A stretch of DNA of 17,006 nt from Chrysochromulina tobinii (lineage: Eukaryota > Haptophyta > Prymnesiales > Chrysochromulinaceae). Made by a program: the position numbers and the translations under genes. Under the pieces are notes generated by a model. It was not told where the DNA came from. It saw only the letters and a program-made list of their open reading frames with translations, and ran no database searches. Every line of letters begins with the position of its first letter. The stretch's first letter is position 1. Location of the stretch: the NCBI GenBank assembly GCA_001275005.1, contig JWZX01002463.1:1-17006 (forward strand), in the 5' to 3' direction. Positions 8,343 through 15,900 of this stretch are shown here, in pieces.

Positions 8343-9195
8343 AAGAAAGTGCAAAGTCTTCGGAAGTAACGCGTCCCGACATGTCCAGTCTCCAGATTAA
8401 TTTATCACGCCGTGCGCGCGTGCCACTGCCAGCGCAGAATGCACTATGCAGAAATTAATGAGTCATCCTACCTACATTTCTCATTTGTATACCTCGGTTC
8501 GGGCCGGGCCATTGCTTAAAAGGACAGCCTCGTAAGCAACATACCGAGATTCATACGCAACATTGTACCATGACTTGTGTACTGATGAACCGGAAACACG
8601 TTTCATCATTCATGATCATGTTCATGATGTAATTCATGCGCGTAAATACGCACAGACTGTATCCCAAAGCATCCGCATGCGCACGACTCCCTCCGATCGC
8701 AGCGTGTCATCCCTGGTCGGGGCGGGGTGGGGCGCGCGCGCGCGCCGCGGGGGCGGGGGGTCCGGGTCGCACTCAGTGGGAACCTTTTTCTCTCGCCGTC
8801 CCTCGCGGCCACGCTCATCGACCACGCTCACTGACGTTCCCGCGACCGCTCCGACTCGCCCCTGGCTTTGAGGCTTGCTTCATCCGATCCACGGCAAGGT
8901 CCAAGGAGCTGCCGTGCGCTGGCTCGTCGTCTTCAAGCGCGAGTACCAGGGCCTTTCTGCCGAGGTGGTCCACGAGCACCTCCTGTTACTGTACCCGAGT
9001 GCACGCAGACGAGAGCGCGGTGGCTCGCTCGGCTGTGTGCCCTGTGTCCTTCCTCAAAGCGCCCAAAACAGCCCCAAAACTGCGTCCGTAACTGCCCATG
9101 CGGCTTCACATCGCCGGTTGCTCAACAACCACAGCACACTGACAGGGACGCTCGCGCGCCCACGGCTCAGGGACGACGCACCCCGGGATGAGCAT
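8343..9195. other. Convergent intergenic region between the EGF gene and the surface-protein tail
   Basis: The region begins with an AT-richer stretch (8395-8480), probably the 3' flank of the EGF gene. A palindromic cluster lies at 8611-8630 (catgatcatg followed by ttcatgatg). An alternating GC tract of 14 bp at 8732-8745 is embedded in G-rich sequence (8715-8765) and might form Z-DNA or a promoter island. From about 8875 to 9010 one plus-strand frame looks weakly protein-like (listed separately). No other gene is supported. Confidence 0.45.
8884..9005 (+). pseudogene. Possible remnant or exon with a helix-turn-helix-like segment (unassigned)
   Basis: The plus frame here encodes HGKVQGAAVRWLVVFKRE followed by YQGLSAEVVHEHLLLLYP. 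The pattern (aromatic/basic helix, then GLSAE and an amphipathic helix) resembles the DNA-binding N-terminus of some IS630/mariner-type transposases and other homeodomain-like proteins. It has no plausible ATG close by, and after about 9005 the frame becomes Arg-rich and unconvincing. It could be a transposon fragment, an exon of an unrecognised gene, or chance. Confidence is low. Confidence 0.22.
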
Positions 9196-10437
9196 CTAAT
9201 GAGCATCTTCATACCATGCGTTTCGCGGGTGCGAGCGCGCCTGTCGAGAGAGCCTCTCCTTGGTCTCGACGTTTTCGTAATCTGGCCCTGTGGTGCATCT
9301 TGAATCGTTTCGATGCGTCTCACGTTTCTCGAATGTAGTCTCGAATAGGTTCGCGTTTTCGGACCGCCTGCCTGCCGTAGACTGCTGGCGACTCTCGAAG
9401 TTTGATGGAAAAAGGCTCGGCGTGCCCTCTCTGGCGTGGGGTGGGGCTTGTGGTGCACAGCCAGGCCTTGAGGCTTGGCATGAGGCCCCGGAGGGGGCCA
9501 GAAGGCCATCCAATACCTGGCCGACATTCATCAGAGCGGAGGCACGCTCGACCACGCCCGCGCCGAAGTCTTTGTAGGAGGGGGCCAGAAGGCCATCCAA
9601 TACCTGGCCGACATTCAGAGCGGAGGCACGCTCGACCACGCCCGCGCCGAAGTCTGTGTAGGAGGGGACCGTAAGGCCGTCCAATACCCGGCCGACATTC
9701 ATCGGAGCGGAGGCACGCTCGACCACGCCCGCGCCGAAATCTGTGTAGGAGGGGGGCAAGACATTCAGATGGTCTGCAGTCTTGGGCCGTAGGTCGTACT
9801 GAGCCCGAGGCAGCTCCTGGCCGGTCTCCCACCCCGATGCTGGCGCTGCCACCGTCGCCTCGCCCGTCGCCTTGCGCGTCCCGGACCCGCTGTCACGAGT
9901 GCTGCTGCTGCTGCATTGGGCGCTGCTTTGAGCGCTTCTGGAAGCACTGCCAGGAGCGCTGCCTTGAGCGGAGGCACGCTGGACGGCGCTCGAACCCGCG
10001 CCGAAGTGGGCGTTATTCGCATGAGGTTTGCCACGTCCGAGATCACCGCCAACCGATGCTGTTTCAAGTTGGGGGGGTTCGAAAAGGACCTCGCTGAGCA
10101 CTGAGCGCTCTTGCTCACAGAGTGTTGTCTGAGTCCCAACGGAAACAAAGCGCTCTCTCCTCGGCTGACTCACGATGAAGACAGGAACGCCCATTTTAGG
10201 CAACTCAGTCATGGCGGCCCCGTCGCCTCTTCTGACTGTCGCCGGGTTGCGAGGTCGGGGTGGCAGCGCATGCGTGTACGAAGGCTTGAGCTCGTGTTGT
10301 TTCTCTGGTAGCTTTGCGAGCACGAGTTTCGCTTGCACGATTTCCATTGGTAGTTTGAGCGCCATCATCTCCGTGTGGCGAGCACGCAACCCCTGTGCTA
10401 GGTGCGGCTCCTTGAGCATCGCCTTCCTGTGGCGCCG
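9196..10437 (-). CDS. Repeat-bearing putative cytoplasmic tail of the surface protein, in frame after an internal TAG
   Basis: This 413-codon open frame continues the reading frame of the upstream beta-helix/TM ORF directly after TAG (10440-10438): codons RRHRKA, then an ATG at 10419, to a TAG at 9198-9196. It can be read either as a separate 407-aa ORF starting at 10419 or as the tail of the surface protein. The first 50 residues look helical (MALKLPMEIVQAKLVLAKLP). A Ser/Ala/Gly-rich section follows, then three tandem 28-29-residue repeats beginning PSY(T/K)DFGAGVVERASA (nt 9491-9748), with a degenerate fourth copy (HFGAGSSAVQRASAQ) at about 9967-10008. No known domain is recognised. It is unclear whether the C-terminal part beyond the repeats (His/Arg-rich) is genuinely coding. 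Only 18 bp separate the TAG from the ATG at 10419, which leaves no room for a separate promoter and favours a single transcription unit. Confidence 0.5.
   Translation of the reverse strand, partial: RRHRKAMLKEPHLAQGLRARHTEMMALKLPMEIVQAKLVLAKLPEKQHELKPSYTHALPPRPRNPATVRRGDGAAMTELPKMGVPVFIVSQPRRERFVSVGTQTTLCEQERSVLSEVLFEPPQLETASVGGDLGRGKPHANNAHFGAGSSAVQRASAQGSAPGSASRSAQSSAQCSSSSTRDSGSGTRKATGEATVAAPASGWETGQELPRAQYDLRPKTADHLNVLPPSYTDFGAGVVERASAPMNVGRVLDGLTVPSYTDFGAGVVERASALNVGQVLDGLLAPSYKDFGAGVVERASALMNVGQVLDGLLAPSGASCQASRPGCAPQAPPHAREGTPSLFPSNFESRQQSTAGRRSENANLFETTFEKRETHRNDSRCTTGPDYENVETKERLSRQARSHPRNAWYEDAH
9491..9748 (-). repeat. Three tandem copies of an 84-87-bp coding minisatellite
   Basis: Unit starts (plus strand, gagggg) fall at 9491, 9578, 9662 and the terminal boundary 9749, giving 87, 84 and 87 bp. 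The 84-bp unit lacks one codon (Met of the MNVG motif). All lengths are codon multiples and the frame is open on the minus strand. Units differ by few substitutions (Thr/Lys in SY(T/K)DF, GR/GQ). Confidence 0.9.
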
Positions 10438-12375
10438 CTACCGTTGGAAGAGCAGCAAGAGGAGCAGCAGCATCACTAAGGTTCCAACGGCAGCAGCTCC
10501 ACTCACAGCTCCCATGTCACCGACGACAACGCTGATGTTACGGCTACCCCATGAGGATGGTGGGCTAGGAGGTGCGGCGATCGATTGCAGGATACATTCG
10601 AAGGGGCTTGTCATCTGTAGGTGAGTCCCCGGGCTGAGGCCGATCATGCGCGGGATGATCGTTGGAATGAAAACCGAATGGAGCACGCTGAGGATCGGAG
10701 GGCACGGGCCGATGATGTTCAGCTCAAACCCGCCCTGCGGCGTCACCACGATGTCCAGTAAGGTGACGGTTTGGTTCTGGAGGTCGATCGTGAGGAGGGC
10801 GAGCATCTGAGATTGGATCTCGCTCGGAGTGAGCCCAAGGCCGTTGGCACCCGTCGCACTACCCGTCGCATTACCGATCGAAAGGCGCCGAGACATGCCC
10901 GCAAGGAGCGTGACAACGCCACCGACCGTTTCGACCAGCCTCCAGCCCGGCTGAAGCGGCGGGCGCGGCGGCGGCGAGGGGGGCGATGAGGGCGGCGGCG
11001 GCGATGGCGGTGGCTTTGTAGGCGGTGGCGGCGATGAGGGCGGCGAGGGTGGTGAAGGCGTTGGCGAAGGCGGTGGTGGCAGGGGTGGTGGTGAAGGAGG
11101 AGGTGGTGAAGGAGATGGTGGCGAGAGCGGCGGTGGGGGTGATGGAGGTGGTAATGGCGAGGGAGGGGGCGGCGAGGGAGGCGGTGGCGGGGATGTTGGT
11201 GAAGGAGGAGGAGGTGGTGGTTGAGGCGAGAGCGGCGGGGTGGGACACGGCGGTGAACGTGAGGGTGGCAGTCGCGATGGCAGTGGCCACGGAGGTGGAT
11301 GCGGTGGCGGGAAATGTGATGGCGGCGGTGGTGGCCGCGGCGACGAGGGCGGCGGCGGGGAGGATGGCGGCCGCGATGGCAGCAGAGGTGGACGTGTCGG
11401 CGATCTTGGCGGTATCGGGCAGCTCGACAATTTTCCAGAGACGCCAGTGAGGCTCGTTGCGATTGCGCACACGCTGCCACCTGTTACAAGAATATTGCCA
11501 CCATCGATAGCTTGATTTCCGTAGATGCTGGCGTTGGTGACATTGGCGACGATGTTCTCGTTCGAGATTAAGACACCACCGCCGAAATCGGCCGTGTTGG
11601 AGTAGATGCTGGACAAAGTGAAGGTCACTGCACCAGACCAGACAAGGACACCGCCGCCGCTGTAATCGGCCGTGTTGGAGTAGATGCTGGACAAAGTGAA
11701 GGTCACTGCACCAGACCAGACAAGGACACCGCCGCCATTTCCTCCGATAGTGGCCGTATTCCCATAGATACGACACGAAGTGAAGGTCACGGCACCAGAC
11801 CAGACAAGGACACCGCCGCCCGAGCTGTTTGTATAGCCTCCGGTGATGTTGAGCCCGATCAGTTGCACGACGCCCAACGAGCCGGGGTTGATGTTCAGCA
11901 CACGGCGCTGGCTAGAGGAACTGGCCTGCGCATCCAGCACGACCGAGCCTGCCACCGCAGCCTCGATGACGACGCTCCTGGTGACGCGGAGCTCGGCGCT
12001 GAGGTAGTAGGTGCCGGCGGAAAGGACAATGTGGGTGACGGCTGTGTTGGCGAGTGCAATGTCCAGGCCGTCGACAGTGCTCACCGAGGTCAGCAGCGCA
12101 CGGCCGTGGCTGGGCAGATGCTGCACGGAGTACAGCCCGGGAACATCGTTGTCGCTGGCCTCGGTGCAGGGCAGCACGGTGCACGGGAGCGGCGGAGGCA
12201 ACAGGGGCGGTTGAGGCGGCGGACTCGGCGGCAGCGGCATGGGTGGGCGCAGCGACTGAGATTGAAACGAGGACCGAGGCGGCGTCGGGGCAGAGTCCGG
12301 AGGGTACAGGGCCGGCCTCGATGGGGTTGGCGAGGGCGGCGGTCGGGGTGGTAGTAGCCGTGGTGTCGTCGCCAT
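10438..12375 (-). CDS. Cell-surface protein: Pro-rich N-terminus, parallel beta-helix repeats, pherophorin-like Pro/Ser spacer, C-terminal transmembrane segment
   Basis: From ATG 12375 the product has 645 residues. Order: a Pro-rich segment with PPPSP motifs (about 5-70); a short domain with VDGLDIALANTAVTHIVLSAGTYYL-like sequence that starts the beta-helix; repeats of GGGVLVWSGAVTFT plus IYxNTA (about 180-300), the Pmp-like/polymorphic right-handed beta-helix type; about 155 residues of PPxPP/SPPP spacer as in pherophorins; a globular juxtamembrane domain beginning GWRLVETVGGVV; and a hydrophobic segment GTLVMLLLLLLLFQR that ends in TAG at 10440-10438. The protein is probably a type I membrane or wall protein with an extracellular beta-helix. 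The frame stays open upstream to an ATG at 12720, but a 32-bp tandem duplication there would shift any coding meaning, so I prefer 12375. No strong signal peptide is visible from 12375; an upstream exon or the longer start could supply one. The same frame continues after the TAG for 413 codons. Confidence 0.75.
   Translation of the reverse strand: MATTPRLLPPRPPPSPTPSRPALYPPDSAPTPPRSSFQSQSLRPPMPLPPSPPPQPPLLPPPLPCTVLPCTEASDNDVPGLYSVQHLPSHGRALLTSVSTVDGLDIALANTAVTHIVLSAGTYYLSAELRVTRSVVIEAAVAGSVVLDAQASSSSQRRVLNINPGSLGVVQLIGLNITGGYTNSSGGGVLVWSGAVTFTSCRIYGNTATIGGNGGGVLVWSGAVTFTLSSIYSNTADYSGGGVLVWSGAVTFTLSSIYSNTADFGGGVLISNENIVANVTNASIYGNQAIDGGNILVTGGSVCAIATSLTGVSGKLSSCPIPPRSPTRPPLLPSRPPSSPPPPSSPRPPPPPSHFPPPHPPPWPLPSRLPPSRSPPCPTPPLSPQPPPPPPSPTSPPPPPSPPPPSPLPPPSPPPPLSPPSPSPPPPSPPPLPPPPSPTPSPPSPPSSPPPPTKPPPSPPPPSSPPSPPPRPPLQPGWRLVETVGGVVTLLAGMSRRLSIGNATGSATGANGLGLTPSEIQSQMLALLTIDLQNQTVTLLDIVVTPQGGFELNIIGPCPPILSVLHSVFIPTIIPRMIGLSPGTHLQMTSPFECILQSIAAPPSPPSSWGSRNISVVVGDMGAVSGAAAVGTLVMLLLLLLLFQR
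10940..11425 (-). repeat. Low-complexity Pro/Ser-coding tract
   Basis: About 485 bp are purine-rich on the plus strand (ggcggcgag/ggtggtgaa words). On the minus strand the tract reads as PPPPSPPP-type spacer with periodic Ser, as in pherophorins and hydroxyproline-rich wall proteins. All the other open frames across it are by-products of this composition. Confidence 0.85.
11587..11830 (-). repeat. 78/84-bp beta-helix coding repeats
   Basis: The block ggtcac(t/g)gcaccagaccagacaag recurs at 11623, 11701 and 11785, giving periods of 78 and 84 bp (26 and 28 residues). The first two copies are nearly identical over the full unit. They encode GGGVLVWSGAVTFTxxxIYxNTA rungs. The repeat length matches about one rung of a right-handed beta-helix. 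Confidence 0.9.
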
Positions 12376-12633
12376 GGCACTCACACTCACCCGCGGGACG
12401 GACTGTGCGCTGGCGAGGAAGATGACCTCACGAATTTCTGTGGTTGGTTGGTAGGTTGGTCTGCGCAGTGGGTGTCGCACGGCGGTGGGTGGTGAGCGGC
12501 TGCCTGGGCCCAGTGTGCTTTGTGCTTTGTCGCCATCGCGGAACACAGCTGGAGTCGCGCGTTGGGCACGGACGGGAATGCGCGCGATAATTATGCGCGC
12601 CAGCGGAGCGGATAGGCAATGGGAAGAGCGATC

Positions 12634-12697
12634 GGGCTTTGCGCGTGTGCAGCGCCAGGAGTGGCGGGCTTTGCGCGTGTGCAGCGCCAGGAGTGGC
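12634..12697. repeat. 32-bp perfect tandem duplication
   Basis: Two adjacent identical 32-bp units begin gggctttgcgcgtgtgcag and abut with no spacer. The unit length is not codon-compatible. Confidence 0.92.
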
Positions 12698-12757
12698 CGC
12701 CTGTCCCACAGGGGCTTCATTAGGAAAGGGATTTGCGGAAGTACATGCGGTTTAGTT

Positions 12758-12789
12758 CGCCTCGTTAATAGTGCGCCTCGTTAATAGTG
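12758..12789. repeat. 16-bp perfect tandem duplication
   Basis: The unit cgcctcgttaatagtg is repeated head to tail without a spacer, about 120 bp upstream of the kinesin start codon. Confidence 0.92.
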
Positions 12790-12909
12790 CGTCGGTAAGC
12801 TGACATGTTCAGTGCGGACACGCCCAGCTTTGTCCCTCTAATCACTGGACGAATTCCCTTGCATTTCCCCACAGTCCCGTGAGAGGCCCGGTTACGGGTA
12901 CTTTTGAAG

Positions 12910-15900
12910 ATGGCTTCCGAGGCGGCCGACCCACCCATCGCGCGCAAGCTGTCCTTCTCGGTGGTCACTTTTTCACCACTGCAAAAGGATGAAAGCGAGC
13001 TGCCAGCGGCAGCAGCGGCGTGCCCACCCGCGCGGTTGAAAGTGCAAGTCCGCGTGCGCAACCTGCCGGATGGCGAGGAGGCGAGCGAGATGGTGCTCTC
13101 CGAGAGCTCGGTAACGATGCGCAAGGTCAACAAGACGATGCAGGGCGGCGACTCGGTCGAGGAGACGAGCTACTCGTTCGACAGGGTGTACCCCGGCGAC
13201 ACGACGCAGGCGCAGGTCTACGAGGGCGCCATGAAGCCACAGGTGCACTCGTTTCTCTCGGGGCAGGACACGCTCACCTTTGGGTACGGCACGACCAATG
13301 CGGGCAAGACGTACACGATCCAGGGCAGCGAGACGCAGCGTGGTATGCTTCCGCGCGCGCTCGATGCCATCTTCGTCGCCCTGGCCGCGCACCGCATGCG
13401 CCGTGAGGGTGAAGGCGACGAGGCAGCCGCCGCGGCAGCGGAGGCGGCGGGCCTGCCGGCACTCGACGACTCGTGCACGTACGCGCTGCGCGCGACCTTC
13501 CTGGAGGTGTACGGCAACGACGCCTACGATCTGTTTGCGCCTTCGACCATCAAGGATGCTCACGGCGCGACCAAGCGCGTCGGGCTCCGTGTCAAGGAGA
13601 ATAGCGGCTCGGTCTTTGTGGAAGGTCTCCGTGAGGTCGAGTTGCCTGATCGCGAGACAGCTCTGAGTGCGATCCAGATGGGTTGGCTGCAGCGCTCCCA
13701 GGGGTCGAACGGGTTCAATGACGTCTCGTCGCGCTCGCATGCCGTCATCTGCCTCACGCTCCTCGCCACACGCCCAGGCGCCGACGCGCCCACCGCAACG
13801 CGCCCAGGCGCCGACGCGCCCACCGCAACGCGCCCAGGCGCCGACGCGCCCACCGCAACGCGCCTGTGCCTCGTCGACCTCGCCGGCGCCGAGAGCAACA
13901 AGAAGAAGGAGGCCACGGACAAGCGGCTGGTGGAGGCCAAGTCGATCAACCAGGACCTGATGACGCTCGGCGCGTGCCTGCGCGACCTTCGCTGGAACCA
14001 GACGCACCCAAAGGCACAGCCCAAGGTCCCACCGTTCCGGGACAGCCGCATCACGATGCTCTTCCGTGACTACCTGTCGGGCAACGGCCAGATCTCCGTG
14101 ATCGCGGCGGTCTCGCCGCGCCAGACGGACACGCACGGCACGCTCGAGACGCTCCGCTTCGCCTCCACGGCCTCAAGCGTCAAGATCCTCGAGAAGCCCA
14201 AGCCCGCCGCGCCGACCAAACAGGCGCCGCTCCCCCGCGTCGCCGCGCTCGGCACGACGCTCGGCGCCGCCGCGGGCGCGATCTCGAAGATAAAGGGCGA
14301 GATCGCAGCTCCCAAGCTCGAGAACGGAGCTCCCAAGCCCACGCCTGTGCAAGAGTCGATCTCGTCGATCTCGTCGACCGAGGAGGTGCCTTTGGACGAT
14401 GCAGCGCAGAGCGACACCGCGTACGTGCTCGCGCAGCAGCTGGCGCAGCTGCAGCAGCAGTTTGTCGCCGCGCAGACCGACAGGGTAAGTCTCTCGAGCG
14501 CACGAGCCAAACCTCTCTGAGTGCGCCTGATGAGCTATGATTGCCTCCCTCATCAGGTGGCACTCGAGATGAAGATACGGGAGGAGCTGCACGCCGAGAT
14601 GAAGTCTCATCTGGAGCGGCAGGAGGCGGCACAGCGCGCACGCCAGGAGGCCGAGCGGTACGACACGCAGGTCGCGTCTGCCTCGAAGCTCGCTCTCGTG
14701 CGCGGCGCGACCAATCAGCGCGTCGACACGGCCTCAGTGCAGGCGCATACGGAGGTGCTGCAGCAGACGCGCGAGCTCAAGCGTCGCGAGGCGGAGTACG
14801 TGCCTGCACGCCTCATATGCACGCCTCTCTGATTGCATGCACGCCTCTCTGATTGCCTGCACGCCTCATATGCTCGCCTCTCTGATTGCACTCGATGGCG
14901 TCTCTGATGAGCTCTGATGAGCTCTGATGACGTATGATTGCCTCCCTCATCAGGTACGCGGAGCAGCTCAAGAAGATGAGCACGCAGCTCGAGAAGGCCA
15001 AGGCGGAGCTCGACGCGACCAAGGCGGAGCTCGCCGCGATCTCGGAGCAATCTCGCGCGGAGCTCGATGCGACCAAGGCGGAGCTCAAGATGACGCTCAA
15101 CACGGCGCGAGACGAGCTCGAGGGCGGTGGCGCTCAAGACGGCGCTCGAGGCGCTCAAGACAGCGTCGAGGAAGCTGCTCACACGGGAGAGCGAGAGCGA
15201 GAGCAGGAGGAGCGGGCGGCGGCGGCGGAGGCACGGGCGGCGGCGGCGGAGGCACGGGCGGCGGCGGCGGAGGCACGGGCGGCGGCGGCGGAGGAACGGA
15301 CGGCGGCGGCGGAGGAGCGGGCGGCGGCGGCGGAGAAGGCGCTCGCCGATGAGCGAGCGGCGCGCGAGGCGTCGGAGGCGGCGCTCGTAGAGGAGCAGAT
15401 GGCACGCGAGGCGGCGGAGGCGGCTCTGGTGGAGGCGAAGGCGGCGGCCATCAAGCTCGAGGCGGCGGAGACGGCCCTGTACGAAGCCGGCAGGAGGACA
15501 CGTGAGCAGGCGCCCTCCTCGTCCTCGGGCGCCGTGGCGGGCGCGAGGCGAGGCGCCGGTGCGCCAGAGCCGGCAGCCGACGAGAACAGTGGCGAGAGCG
15601 CGAGTGGACGCCACGGACGCCATTCGTCGGGGGGGCGAGGACTCGGCGATGTGACGAATCTCGGCGACGTGACAAATGCGGCCGACATCACGCTCGCAGT
15701 CGGCGGAGGCTCCCCTAAGAAGACGACGCGCTTCTCATACCGCAAAGAAAAGGCCGCGCCCATCACGGCACCCGCGGTCGAGGCCTGGGTGACGGTGGCG
15801 ACGGCAGAGCCGGAGGCGGACTCGGTCGAGAAAGGCTTGCAGCTGGTCAAGCCGTCGAAGATCAAGAAGGGCTTGCAGGCGGGCGTGCAGGCGGTCGCGA

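Larger units (their letters stand above)
12376..12909. promoter_or_regulatory. Divergent upstream region between the surface-protein gene and kinesin-6
   Basis: This 534-bp interval separates ATG 12375 (minus) from ATG 12910 (plus) and should contain both promoters. It holds two exact tandem duplications: a 32-bp unit at 12634-12665/12666-12697 and a 16-bp unit (cgcctcgttaatagtg) at 12758-12773/12774-12789. Neither unit is a multiple of 3, which argues that this is not coding DNA even though the minus frame is open to 12720. No specific factor site was identified. Confidence 0.5.

Noticed and set aside
9491-9748. CRISPR-like direct repeats
   Set aside because: The units abut without unique spacers, are codon multiples and are translated in frame. 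This is a coding minisatellite in a eukaryotic genome.
11025-11450. Plus-strand Ala/Val/Gly-rich ORFs across the Pro-rich spacer
   Set aside because: They are complements of PPxPP codons, with no domain and no coding character independent of the repeat.
12376-12720. N-terminal extension of the surface protein to the ATG at 12720
   Set aside because: The frame is open, but it crosses an exact 32-bp tandem duplication that puts the two copies in different frames, and the residues look non-protein-like. Kept only as an alternative start.
12973-14136. 387-codon minus-strand ORF across the kinesin motor
   Set aside because: It is antisense to a fully conserved motor domain, with Arg/Val/Leu-rich composition typical of the complement of GC-rich codons.
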